Shown piece after piece: positions 1 through 7,758 of a DNA stretch of 24,716 nucleotides; positions within the stretch are counted from its first letter, which is position 1; every line of letters starts with the position of its first letter. The stretch lies in NCBI GenBank assembly GCA_030833685.1, contig JAURGS010000010.1, forward strand, positions 1 through 24,716, in the 5' to 3' direction. Origin of the DNA: Rhodoferax sp. (GTDB lineage Bacteria; Pseudomonadota; Gammaproteobacteria; Burkholderiales; Burkholderiaceae_C). The translations under genes and the position numbers were made by a program. The notes below the pieces were generated by a model, which saw nothing but the letters and a program-made list of their open reading frames with translations, was not told the DNA's origin and searched no databases.

Positions 1-165
1 TGTGGGATTGGTAGGCAAGCACTGGCGTCGGGCCCCGATCGACTGATTCAGTCTTGTGATCAGGTCGGCCGGCGATTGGTAGCGGGGTTCATGCCAGTTG
101 CTGATTACATCGTTTGCGCGGCCGTGCGCGCTGCGATGGCTCTAAGCGCAGTAGGCGCTGTTTAA
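1..165 (+). CDS. 3' fragment of an unidentified CDS cut by the left edge
   Basis: Frame 1 is open from the first base to a TAA at 163-165, giving about 54 residues with no start inside the window. The opposite strand is interrupted by stops in every frame over this interval. The fragment ends in a small hydrophobic Ala-rich segment (MPVADYIVCAAVRAAMALS). This loosely resembles the C-terminal 'PVIDGVAAAVKLAEAL' segment of Asp/Glu/hydantoin racemase family proteins, but the match is from memory and weak. It would be convergent with the TRAP permease gene, whose stop lies 13 bases away. Too little is visible for a functional call. Confidence 0.35.
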   Translation, partial: CGIGRQALASGPDRLIQSCDQVGRRLVAGFMPVADYIVCAAVRAAMALSAVGAV

Positions 166-178
166 ACGGTGCAAGCTG

Positions 179-2068
179 TCAGCCTGCGCGCTGCCGCTTG
201 GTGCTGAGGTAATGCATCACGGTCAGGACTGCGCCGCCAGAAAGCCCGATCCAGTCGGTGTACTGACCGTAGGTGGTCGCCTGTGCGGGAATCAAGGCCA
301 AGAGCCCCACGATGCCAAAACCCCAGCGCATCGCTTGGCTAAGGCGGGTAAAACCAAAGCCGACCAGCGCCATGGATATCCACCAAATGCCGACAACAGC
401 CGATACCAAGGCTTGCACAATGTCTTGCGCCTGGCCGAGTAAGAGCAGCGTGGGCGAAAACACGAACAGCACCGGAACAATGTAGGCCGACCAGCCCAGT
501 CGAACTGAGGAGATGCCCGTCTCTAGCGCATTGCTGCCAGCAATGCCTGCTGCTGCATAGGCGGCGATTGCGACGGGCGGCGTGATCATTGACATCATGC
601 CGAAATACATCACGAACAAATGCGCTGCCTTGGGGTCAACGCCAACCTTGATCAGGGCGGGAGAGACCAGGGTCGCCAGCAGCACATAGACGCCAACCGT
701 GGGCAGACCCATGCCCAGCACCACGCACACCAATGCAGACAGCACCAGCAGCACCAGCAGGTTGCCCCCGCCAATGCTGATGAGTGCCAATGTCAGGTTA
801 AAGCCGAGACCGGAAATGCCCAGAACGCCAATCACGATACCCGCAGCGGCGGTGATGAGCACGATGTCCACCACCGCGAGTCCGGTCTCGCGCACGGCCG
901 ACACCAGGGTGGAGAGCTTGGGCTTGGACGCAGCTGGTGCCACCACGGCACTAAGCGCAAGCAGGCAGACGCTGGACCACAGTGCAGCCGATGCTGGCGA
1001 AAAATTGAAGGAAAACAGCAGCACGATGAGCACCACGAAGGGCAGCAAATAGAAGGCGCCACGCGCGACATCCTTGGCCGAGGGGATTAACTCACGCGGC
1101 ACTGCCTTGAGGCCCAGCTTGGCGGCGTCCAGGTCAACCTGAATGAATACGGCCACGTAGTACAGCAGGGCAGGCGCCAGCGCTGCCAAGACGACTTCGC
1201 TGTACGGAATTTGCAGGAATTCGGCCATCAAAAAAGCCGACGCACCCATCACGGGGGGCATGAGCTGGCCACCGGTGGAGGCCACCGCTTCAATCGCCGC
1301 CGCATGGCGAGCCGAATAGCCACTGCGCTTGATCAATGGGATGGTGACCACGCCGGTGGCGACGACGTTGGCCACAGCACTGCCCGATATCGAGCCAAAA
1401 AGTGCCGAGGCCAGGATGGCGATCTTGGCAGCCCCGCCGCGAAATCGACCCATCAAGGTCAGTGAGAAGTCTGTGAACCAGCTTGCCGCGCCCGTTGCGG
1501 AGAGCAAGACACCAAACAGAATAAATGGCACCACGATCGATGCACCGATTTTCAAGGGCACCCCCAAAATGCCGTTGACGTCCACCGCCAGGTAGCCGGC
1601 CAGTTTTTGCCAGTCGGTGGCACGACCCTCCAGGCCTGCAGGCAGCAGATTGGCGCCGATCGCATAGAGGATGAAAATCACGACCAGACCAGCCAATACG
1701 TCCCCAGCGGCACGGCGCAAGCCGATGACGATCAGCGCAATGGTGATGCTCGATGCAATCACACCATCGAGAGGTCGCAGCAATACCAGGTCGACCAGGT
1801 GGGGGTATTGCCAGGCCAGGTAGGACACCGCCGCCAGGGCGGCAAGCGCGCATACCGAGTCAAAAACCAGTTCGAGAGGGCGTGTCCCTTGGGCGGCCCG
1901 GGGCTTGATAAAAACCAGCGCTATGGCCAGCGCGAGGATGGCAGCTGCGTACTGCTCGTCGTAGAGCTGCAGGCCAAGCGTTGAGCCAAGGCCCGCGGCC
2001 CAAGAGACCGCCAGCACCGTTAGCGCAGAGGCTAAAGCAGCACTGAGGCCCTGACGCGATACCCGCAT
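179..2068 (-). CDS. TRAP transporter fused permease (TAXI-associated DctQM type)
   Basis: This is the integral membrane subunit of a tripartite ATP-independent periplasmic transporter, which uses an ion gradient to import a substrate delivered by a periplasmic binding protein. The 629-residue protein is hydrophobic throughout, with roughly 15 or more membrane segments. It has a small DctQ-like N-terminal part fused to a DctM-like body. Family hallmarks are the stretch around residues 224-247 (FGSISGSAVANVVATGVV), GGQLMPPVMG at 266-275, and the later GLPTVGVYVLL and MITPPVAIAAYAAAG motifs. The ATG lies 4 bases after the stop of the binding-protein gene, so the two are one operon. The substrate is unknown; an organic acid or sulfonate is suggested only by the neighbourhood. 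Confidence 0.93.
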   Translation of the reverse strand: MRVSRQGLSAALASALTVLAVSWAAGLGSTLGLQLYDEQYAAAILALAIALVFIKPRAAQGTRPLELVFDSVCALAALAAVSYLAWQYPHLVDLVLLRPLDGVIASSITIALIVIGLRRAAGDVLAGLVVIFILYAIGANLLPAGLEGRATDWQKLAGYLAVDVNGILGVPLKIGASIVVPFILFGVLLSATGAASWFTDFSLTLMGRFRGGAAKIAILASALFGSISGSAVANVVATGVVTIPLIKRSGYSARHAAAIEAVASTGGQLMPPVMGASAFLMAEFLQIPYSEVVLAALAPALLYYVAVFIQVDLDAAKLGLKAVPRELIPSAKDVARGAFYLLPFVVLIVLLFSFNFSPASAALWSSVCLLALSAVVAPAASKPKLSTLVSAVRETGLAVVDIVLITAAAGIVIGVLGISGLGFNLTLALISIGGGNLLVLLVLSALVCVVLGMGLPTVGVYVLLATLVSPALIKVGVDPKAAHLFVMYFGMMSMITPPVAIAAYAAAGIAGSNALETGISSVRLGWSAYIVPVLFVFSPTLLLLGQAQDIVQALVSAVVGIWWISMALVGFGFTRLSQAMRWGFGIVGLLALIPAQATTYGQYTDWIGLSGGAVLTVMHYLSTKRQRAG

Positions 2069-2072
2069 CGAC

Positions 2073-3050
2073 TTACTTCACCAGACCCACTTCCCGATAG
2101 AACTTCAGCGCGCCGGGGTGGTAGCTCAGCGGAGCGAAATCTTTCACCATGGACTTGGTGTCAAACAGGCGAAATGGCGGAAAGTCCTTGCCCAGGTCTT
2201 TGGCGTTTTCATACATGAGCTTGGCCACCGCATAGGCCACAGCATCGGGCGTTTTGGCGCTACCGAAAACCAGCGCGTCGTAGGCCAGGGAATTGCCGGG
2301 CTCCAGCACCCCTACATTGCCGGGTGAGGGCGTCTCGGCACGGATATAGCCAGGCTCGTAGTGTTTCTTCACAGCGACAGCGGCTTCGGGTGAGTTGGGG
2401 ATCGACAGCATGCGAATGCCACCTACTGCCGCATCAACCTCGCGTGGTTTGGCCGAGCCCAGGGCAAAAAAGAACATATCGGCCTTGCCTGCTGCGAAGG
2501 CGTCAGCACCAGCGCCTACGTTCGGGATTTGAACCGGGGTCATGTCGCTTCGGGTCAGGCCCACCGTGGCGTACATGGCGTCGAGCACCGGCAGGATCAC
2601 CTTCTGGCTGGTAAAGCCATCGACCGCGCGCTTGCCTTTGAGGTCTGCCAGTGATTTGATGTCTGAGTCCTTACGCACAAAAATAGCCGAGCGCAGGGGG
2701 TAGGCCACGCTGATGGCACGCAGGTCTTTATAGGGGCGGCCCTGGAAATGTTCTTTGCCTTGCACCGCCCATGACAGGTCGGCAATATTGGCCAGGCCCA
2801 GCGGAATCTCGCCGCTGTTGATCGCCGGAATAAAGACGCTTGGGCTGGCAAATGGCTGGATCGTGGTCTTGAGCTGGGCCTTCTCTGTCAAGAGCTTGGC
2901 TAAAACCTGACCCGAGCCATGGTAAATCGAGCCTGGGTTGGAAGTGGCAATCGACACCTCCTGTGCTGCAGCGCCGGCAACCATGACCGACAAGGCCACG
3001 CCGAGCGCGGCATGGCGCATAACGGAATACTTTGAAATTAAATGCAACAT
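2073..3050 (-). CDS. TAXI family TRAP transporter substrate-binding protein
   Basis: This is a periplasmic binding protein of the TAXI class that delivers substrate to the fused permease encoded just downstream. The frame is open further upstream to 3206. The start at 3050 is chosen because it is preceded by AAGGAG six to seven bases upstream and opens directly into a signal peptide (two basic stretches, then ALGVALSVMVAGAAA), with cleavage likely near AAA-QE. The mature protein begins with the TAXI-type SIATSNPGSIYHGSGQVLAKLL region, and its length of 325 residues is normal for the family. It is divergent from the thiamine-diphosphate enzyme gene, so the two may share regulation. The ligand cannot be assigned. 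Confidence 0.92.
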   Translation of the reverse strand: MLHLISKYSVMRHAALGVALSVMVAGAAAQEVSIATSNPGSIYHGSGQVLAKLLTEKAQLKTTIQPFASPSVFIPAINSGEIPLGLANIADLSWAVQGKEHFQGRPYKDLRAISVAYPLRSAIFVRKDSDIKSLADLKGKRAVDGFTSQKVILPVLDAMYATVGLTRSDMTPVQIPNVGAGADAFAAGKADMFFFALGSAKPREVDAAVGGIRMLSIPNSPEAAVAVKKHYEPGYIRAETPSPGNVGVLEPGNSLAYDALVFGSAKTPDAVAYAVAKLMYENAKDLGKDFPPFRLFDTKSMVKDFAPLSYHPGALKFYREVGLVK

Positions 3051-3108
3051 CGTCTTCTCCTTCGCTGGTTTGCGCGCCCAGGGCACGCGAATGAAAAAAT
3101 GGTGGGTC

Positions 3109-3154
3109 ACTATAACCCTGCACAGGGCAAAATGTGCCTCAGGTAAACCCTGAG
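3109..3154. promoter_or_regulatory. Paired inverted repeats in a divergent promoter region
   Basis: The 125-base gap between the divergent TAXI gene and the thiamine enzyme gene holds two dyads. CCCTG-CA-CAGGG lies at 3116-3127 and CTCAGG-TAAAC-CCTGAG at 3138-3154. ACCCTG also recurs in direct orientation at 3115 and 3147, 32 bases apart (about three helical turns). A TATAGT-like -10 element for the minus-strand operon is at 3114-3109 with no good -35 box, as expected of an activator-dependent promoter. The arrangement looks like a tandem operator, but no regulator gene is adjacent. Confidence 0.35.
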
Positions 3155-3175
3155 CGTGGCCGAGTCGATGCGGCA

Positions 3176-4912
3176 ATGCACCAAAACGCCATGAAACAGA
3201 ACTCATCCCTGATCACAGCCGACAAATTGCTCGACAGCTTGCTTGCTGTGGGCATTGAGTATGTCTTTGCCAACCTGGGCACCGACCACGTTCCCATCAT
3301 TGAGGCGCTGGCGCGGCGCCACCATGAGGGGAGGCCCTCCCCTGAGTTCATTCTTTGTCCCCATGAAAACATTGCGATTCACATGGCACTGGGCTATGCC
3401 AGTGCCACTGGGCGTGGTCAGGCCGTGATGGTGCATGTTGACGCCGGCACGGCCAATGCCGCCATGGGTGTTGCCAACGCTGCACGAACCCGCATTCCTG
3501 TTTTGTTGATGGCAGGCAAAGCGCCTTTTGATGTGCAGGGCGTATTGCCGGGCGGTCGCGACAACTATGTTCATTTTGTGCAAGACCCTTTCGATATTGG
3601 TAGCCTGGTGCGCCCTTACCTGAAATGGGAATATGTCTTGATGTCTGATGTGAACCTGCAAGAGGTCACCCGGCGCGCCCACAGCGTGATGCACAGTGAA
3701 CCTGCTGGGCCGGCATTCATGGTGATGCCGCGCGAGGTGCTGGCCGCGCCCGTCACGCGGGAGGAGGTCACTTTTGATGCCCAGCGCTTTGGCCCTGTCG
3801 CGCTTGGAGGCCTGAGTGATGATCAAATCCGCAGCGTGGCTGATCGGCTTTGGCAAAGCGCTGACCCCGTGCTCGTCACCAGTTACCTGGGCCGCAAGCC
3901 CGAGGCGCCAGGCGTTCTGGAAAATTTTTGCGAGTGTTTCGGAGTACGTGTAGTCGAAGCCAACCCCACGCACCTGAACATCAACCGTGCCAGCGCGTGG
4001 GCGGCTGGCTTTGATGCCAGCCAGCATGTCGCTCAGGCTGATGTGATCATGCTTGTTGACACGGACGTTCCCTGGTTGCCCAAATTTGTTCAAACGCGTG
4101 GGGACGCGTTTGGTGTGCACATCGATGTGGATGCATCCAAATCCGAATTTCCGATGTGGGGTTTTGGTGCGCAGATGCGTATCCAGGCCGACACCGTGGT
4201 CAGTCTGCAGGCCTTGACGCAATATGCCCAGTCCCACGCCACGCCTGAGCAACACAGCAAGGTCGCTGGGCGCAAGGCCGCCTGGCTGGAACGTAAAAGC
4301 TTGCCCAAACCGTCAACAGCGCCTGGTCCAACGCCAAGCGCCGAGCTTGCGCTCAAGCCCGTGCTGCAGGCCTTGCATCGGCGTATGCAAGCCAAGGACG
4401 TGCTGATCAACGAGGCCATCCGCAATGCGCCCTTGGTGCTGAATGAGCTGACCCGCACCGAGCCGGGCACTTATTTCTCCAATGCCGGTGGTGGCCTGGG
4501 TGCCAGCGCTGGTTGGGCCCTGGGTGTGAAGCTGGCTGATCCGACGCGGCGGGTGGTGCAGGTGGTGGGTGATGGCAGTTTTCATTTTTGTACACCCAGC
4601 TCGTTCTTTGCCGTGGCTCGAGACCATGGCCTGCCGGTTCTGACAGTTGTGCTCAACAACGGCGGTTGGCAAGCCGTGAAAGAGGCGGTGTTGCGGATGT
4701 ACCCCAATGGCGAAGCGGCTGACGGGGGTGTGTTTCAGGCCAATCTGCGCAGCCATGAGACCCGCTTTGGACTGATCGCAGAGGCCTTTGGTGCCAAAGG
4801 TTTTGAAATCGCCTCGGTGGATGTGATTGAGACTGTACTCACTGCAGCCTTTGAAGTGCTGGACTCAGGTTGTTCAGTACTGATCGATGTCAGGTTGACA
4901 CCGGTTGAATAG
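3176..4912 (+). CDS. Thiamine-diphosphate-dependent enzyme, acetolactate synthase/benzoylformate decarboxylase fold
   Basis: This is a full-length ThDP enzyme of about 578 residues with the usual three domains. The catalytic Glu that activates the cofactor is E64 in CPHENIAIHMA. The Mg-ThDP motif begins with GDG at 465-467 and ends with the NN pair at 494-495 (LNNGGW). Such proteins typically decarboxylate a 2-oxo acid to an aldehyde or carry out a carboligation; the exact substrate cannot be read. The start is uncertain: GTG at 3134, ATG at 3176 and ATG at 3191 are all in frame and none has a clear ribosome site. It is not Xsc, which is encoded separately at 11704-13524. Facing the aldehyde dehydrogenase gene and near sulfonate genes, a sulfopyruvate-like decarboxylase is one speculative reading. 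Confidence 0.88.
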   Translation: MHQNAMKQNSSLITADKLLDSLLAVGIEYVFANLGTDHVPIIEALARRHHEGRPSPEFILCPHENIAIHMALGYASATGRGQAVMVHVDAGTANAAMGVANAARTRIPVLLMAGKAPFDVQGVLPGGRDNYVHFVQDPFDIGSLVRPYLKWEYVLMSDVNLQEVTRRAHSVMHSEPAGPAFMVMPREVLAAPVTREEVTFDAQRFGPVALGGLSDDQIRSVADRLWQSADPVLVTSYLGRKPEAPGVLENFCECFGVRVVEANPTHLNINRASAWAAGFDASQHVAQADVIMLVDTDVPWLPKFVQTRGDAFGVHIDVDASKSEFPMWGFGAQMRIQADTVVSLQALTQYAQSHATPEQHSKVAGRKAAWLERKSLPKPSTAPGPTPSAELALKPVLQALHRRMQAKDVLINEAIRNAPLVLNELTRTEPGTYFSNAGGGLGASAGWALGVKLADPTRRVVQVVGDGSFHFCTPSSFFAVARDHGLPVLTVVLNNGGWQAVKEAVLRMYPNGEAADGGVFQANLRSHETRFGLIAEAFGAKGFEIASVDVIETVLTAAFEVLDSGCSVLIDVRLTPVE

Positions 4913-4978
4913 CCTTGGGTGCCTGGCCTATTAACGAGACGCTGCCGGCTGCCTGGTGACAGTCACTGGCTTTGAGTC

Positions 4979-4997
4979 GACAGCTGGCGAAGCTGTC
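4979..4997. terminator. Hairpin between convergent genes, possible terminator
   Basis: A perfect 7-bp inverted repeat, GACAGCT-GGCGA-AGCTGTC, ends on the first base of the aldehyde dehydrogenase stop codon. A second small dyad, GTGAC-A-GTCAC, lies at 4956-4966. Both sit in the 84-base space between the convergent genes ending at 4912 and 4997. No T-run follows in either direction, so intrinsic termination is only a possibility. Confidence 0.25.
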
Positions 4998-6442
4998 TAC
5001 TTGGTTTCGAAATAATAGTGCTTGGTTTGCAAAAAGTCGTTGAGGCCTTCAACCCCGTGCAAACGGCCATAGCCGCTGTCACGAAAACCGCCGGTTTCCG
5101 CTTCCGCAAACAGCCGGTTGTGCGTGTTAGACCACACCGTTCCTGACCGCAACCGGGTCGCGACCCGGCGGAACTTGGTGGCATCGCTGGTCCACACGCT
5201 GGCGGCCAGTCCGTAGCGCGTAGCGTTGGCGCGTTCCACCGCCTCGTCTTCGCTGTGAAAGCGCTCAATCACCAACAAAGGTCCAAAAAGCTCTTTTTGC
5301 ACAAAGTCACAGGCCAGGTCTTCCACCGCCACCAGACTGGGCTCGATGAAGGCGCCTTTGCTCAAATCGCCACCGGGAATGCGCCCGCGCAAAATCAGGT
5401 TCTGGGTTGCTGCCGCCGTGTCGAGCAGGCCATCAATGCGATCCCGGTTGCGCATGTCGATCAGGCACCCCATCTGCGATTCGGGTTTGTGCCCTGGGCC
5501 AACCTGCACTGCTTTTAGCGCCTCACTCAGTTGTTTGCAAAAGCCTTGGTAGACGCTGTCTTGCACCAGCACACGGGCGATGGCTGTGCACTGCTGACCG
5601 GCCATCACCATGGCGCCTGTAACCACGCCAGGCACAGTGGCGGCGAGGTTCGCATCGGCAAAAACGACAGCGGGCGCCTTACCCCCAAGTTCAAGCGACA
5701 AGCGCTTGAGCGTGGGTGCGGTGCTCTGTGCAATGACTTTGCCCACACCTGAGGAGCCGGTGAAGCTCAGCACCTCAAGCTCTGGGGCGCGGCAGAGGTA
5801 TTCGGCCACCTCGCTGCCCGACTCGATGACCGAATTGATCACGCCCTTGGGAACACGTTGGTCCTCCGTGATGCATTCAAGCACCATGTTGTTGACCAGT
5901 GCAGTTTGGTGAGCTGGCTTGATCACCACGGTGCAGCCTGCAGCCAGCGCTGGGGCCAGGGACCGCACCAGCAACGTCACTGGCGCGTTCCAGGGCAAGA
6001 TGATGGCGCATACGCCAGCGGCTTCGCGCTCCATGGACGAATAACAGCCAGGCTCGATTTCCAGCACATGGCCGGCCAGGTTACGCGCCAGGCCCGCGTA
6101 GTAGCGCAGCTCACTGATACCCGCGCCAATCTCGCCCAAGGCCTCACGGCGTAGCTTGCCATTGAGCGTCACCAACCAGTCGGCGATCTCCTCGCGCCTG
6201 GCTTCCAGCTTGCTTGCAAAATCCAGCAGGACCTGCGCACGCAGACGCGGGTTGCGCGTCCAGCCCGGATTTTCAAACGCCTTGCTGGCTGCCGCTACTG
6301 CGGCCTGAGCCTCGTGAACAGTGCCATGGGCGAAATGGGCTGCCACCTCTGAGGTCGCCGGGTTGATCGAAGGCCCAAGATTATTCTGGCCGTCCACGCT
6401 GGTGATCCACTGGCCGTTGATGTAATGCTTCGCAGTATTCAT
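4997..6442 (-). CDS. NAD(P)-dependent aldehyde dehydrogenase
   Basis: This is a classical ALDH-superfamily enzyme of 481 residues that oxidises an aldehyde to the carboxylate. Visible features are ILPWNAPV near the nicotinamide site, the Rossmann motif FTGSSGVGK, the general base E251 in LELGGKAP, and the catalytic C285 in GQQCTA. The E-to-C spacing of 34 residues is typical. ELFGPLLVIERF and the C-terminal SGTVWSNTHNRL region are also present. ATG at 6442 is preferred over the in-frame TTG at 6457 because GAGGA precedes it at good spacing. It is convergent with the thiamine enzyme gene, suggesting oxidation of an aldehyde made by that enzyme. It is distinct from the CoA-acylating SauS at 22142-23554. 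The substrate is unknown; betaine, succinate-semialdehyde and aromatic aldehydes are all possible. Confidence 0.92.
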   Translation of the reverse strand: MNTAKHYINGQWITSVDGQNNLGPSINPATSEVAAHFAHGTVHEAQAAVAAASKAFENPGWTRNPRLRAQVLLDFASKLEARREEIADWLVTLNGKLRREALGEIGAGISELRYYAGLARNLAGHVLEIEPGCYSSMEREAAGVCAIILPWNAPVTLLVRSLAPALAAGCTVVIKPAHQTALVNNMVLECITEDQRVPKGVINSVIESGSEVAEYLCRAPELEVLSFTGSSGVGKVIAQSTAPTLKRLSLELGGKAPAVVFADANLAATVPGVVTGAMVMAGQQCTAIARVLVQDSVYQGFCKQLSEALKAVQVGPGHKPESQMGCLIDMRNRDRIDGLLDTAAATQNLILRGRIPGGDLSKGAFIEPSLVAVEDLACDFVQKELFGPLLVIERFHSEDEAVERANATRYGLAASVWTSDATKFRRVATRLRSGTVWSNTHNRLFAEAETGGFRDSGYGRLHGVEGLNDFLQTKHYYFETK

Positions 6443-6612
6443 AAGGTCCTCAATCAAAGGTAAGCGTCTTGGAATGGTCGGCCTCGGGCTCTGGCATATG
6501 GAGACAGCGTTACCGACGCAATCTGGGCGACGAGGCGGATTATGCGGTGTTCATCTTTTTCGAAACCTAAGCTGACCACTTCCGAATTGAATTGCGTTCT
6601 TACTTGTCTCGG

Positions 6613-6642
6613 CTTGGGGACAAAGGGTGTCTGGACCCCAAG
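6613..6642. repeat. Nested inverted repeat upstream of the second TAXI operon
   Basis: CTTGGGG (6613-6619) is mirrored by CCCCAAG (6636-6642), and inside it GACA (6619-6622) pairs with TGTC (6628-6631) around AAGGG. The outer arms are 7 bp and perfect, with centres about 23 bases apart. It may be an operator for a dimeric regulator or a structured leader. It lies about 70-100 bases upstream of the likely transcription start of the transporter operon. Confidence 0.35.
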
Positions 6643-6677
6643 GGATGCGACAACACTGTGACTCGACTGGATGGTCG

Positions 6678-6705
6678 TTCATACGCTGCATTGCCCCACT
6701 AGAAT
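6678..6705 (+). promoter_or_regulatory. Candidate sigma70 promoter for the second TAXI-TRAP operon
   Basis: TTCATA (6678-6683) and TAGAAT (6700-6705) are separated by 16 bases and match the -35 and -10 consensus at four and five positions. The predicted start would lie about 30 bases before the ATG at 6743. This is a by-eye match only. Confidence 0.3.
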
Positions 6706-6742
6706 CGCTCGGCACATCAATTAACCATAAGGAGACCCTGTC

Positions 6743-7702
6743 ATGTTTAGAAAAAAATTTCTTGCTGCAGCTGGCGTGTTGGCATTCGCCGCCGTATCGG
6801 TGTCGACCGCGACTCTGGCGGAAACCCGTGTCACATTGAAATCGGCCAAGTCCACCTCATCGTATTACCTGATGACGGTGCAGCTGGCTGAGGCGATCAA
6901 GGCTGCTGATAAATCTTACGTGCCCACCGTTGAGGAAAGCCAAGGCTCAGTGCAAAACGTCAAGGAGTCCAAGGTTCGCAGCGGCAATTTTATTTTCACG
7001 ACACCTCCGAGCTTGCTGGCTAGCGCTCGTCAAGGTAAAAAACCTTTTGACGATGGCGCTTTTGACAACGCGCGGACTTTGTTTGTCATGCCTTTCGTGA
7101 CTGTGCACCTGGTTGCCCGTGCCGATGCGGGCATCAACTCGATTGCTGACCTGGCAGGAAAGACGATGATTCCTGGTGGCAAGGGGTCTTTTTGCGGCAC
7201 CGCAACTGAAAAGATTTTGGCGGCATTTGACCTGACCAACAAAGTCAAGACGGTGGAGGTGGAGCTCAGTGCTGCCGGACCTGCGATGCGTAACGGCAAG
7301 GTTGACGCGTTTGCCACGTGTTCTTCGCATCCCACGCCGCAACTTGTCGAACTGGCCACCACAACACCGATCAAGGTGTTGTCCCTGAGCGAAGCCGAGC
7401 GCGCCAAGGTGCTCGCGCTGGATGCCTCTTCGGGGCCTTTGACGATTGCTGCCAACACCTACAAGGGGCAAGACAAGCCAGTTAACACTGTTGGTCTTCC
7501 GGTTGGCGCCTACGCAACGACAAGCATGAGTGATGACGCTGCCTATTTCGTGACCAAGACATTTTGGGAAGGAAAGGCGAAGCTGGCCGAAAAAAGTCCC
7601 TGGTGGAATGGCGTGCAGACAGACATGGTCAAGCTCCTGGGCGCCGAGGTACACCCCGGTGCGATGCGTTACTACAAGGAAAAGGGTATCGCCGTCAAAT
7701 GA
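6743..7702 (+). CDS. TAXI family TRAP transporter substrate-binding protein (second system)
   Basis: This is a periplasmic binding protein of 319 residues. The ATG is preceded by AAGGAG at eight bases. It starts with a clear signal peptide (MFRKKF, hydrophobic core, cleavage near TLA-ETR). The mature region resembles TAXI proteins (LKSAKSTSSYYLMTVQLAEAI, IADLAGKTMIPGGKGS, and a C-terminal LGAEVHPGAMRYYKEKG like the PGALKFYREVG end of the other TAXI protein at 2073-3050). It contains Cys residues in GSFCGT and FATCSS that could form a disulfide. It is diverged from the first TAXI protein, so a different ligand is likely. The partner permease follows directly. Confidence 0.9.
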   Translation: MFRKKFLAAAGVLAFAAVSVSTATLAETRVTLKSAKSTSSYYLMTVQLAEAIKAADKSYVPTVEESQGSVQNVKESKVRSGNFIFTTPPSLLASARQGKKPFDDGAFDNARTLFVMPFVTVHLVARADAGINSIADLAGKTMIPGGKGSFCGTATEKILAAFDLTNKVKTVEVELSAAGPAMRNGKVDAFATCSSHPTPQLVELATTTPIKVLSLSEAERAKVLALDASSGPLTIAANTYKGQDKPVNTVGLPVGAYATTSMSDDAAYFVTKTFWEGKAKLAEKSPWWNGVQTDMVKLLGAEVHPGAMRYYKEKGIAVK

Positions 7703-7715
7703 TTTGACCGCTTTA

Positions 7716-7745
7716 GCCGCCAGGCCGGGTCACTGGCCTGGTGGC
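7716..7745 (+). other. Strong hairpin between binding-protein and permease genes
   Basis: GCCGCCAGGCC (7716-7726) and GGCCTGGTGGC (7735-7745) form an 11-bp stem with one G-U pair and an 8-base loop. No T-run follows, so it is not a classical terminator. In binding-protein-dependent transporters such a hairpin often protects the upstream mRNA or attenuates the permease, giving excess binding protein. That role here is inferred. Confidence 0.5.
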
Positions 7746-7758
7746 TGACGCGAGGCAG

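Larger units (their letters stand above)
6443..6742. other. 300-base divergent intergenic region
   Basis: No coding potential is seen between the divergent starts at 6442 and 6743. The region holds the nested inverted repeat at 6613-6642, a candidate promoter at 6678-6705 and the ribosome site AAGGAG just before 6743. The part near 6540-6600 is more A/T-rich than its surroundings and could carry the promoter for the aldehyde dehydrogenase gene, but no convincing boxes were found there. Confidence 0.5.

Noticed and set aside
3051..3206. N-terminal extension of the first TAXI binding protein
   Set aside because: It would bury the signal peptide inside the protein and overlap the divergent ThDP gene; ATG at 3050 has a strong ribosome site.
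3203..4255. 350-codon open frame on the minus strand
   Set aside because: It lies wholly inside the ThDP enzyme gene, has low-complexity His/Arg-rich composition typical of an antisense shadow, and shows no recognisable domain.
4997..6442. Aldehyde dehydrogenase as the sulfoacetaldehyde-acylating SauS
   Set aside because: It is the hydrolytic ALDH type (LELGGK with Glu and GQQCTA); the CoA-acylating type is the protein at 22142-23554.
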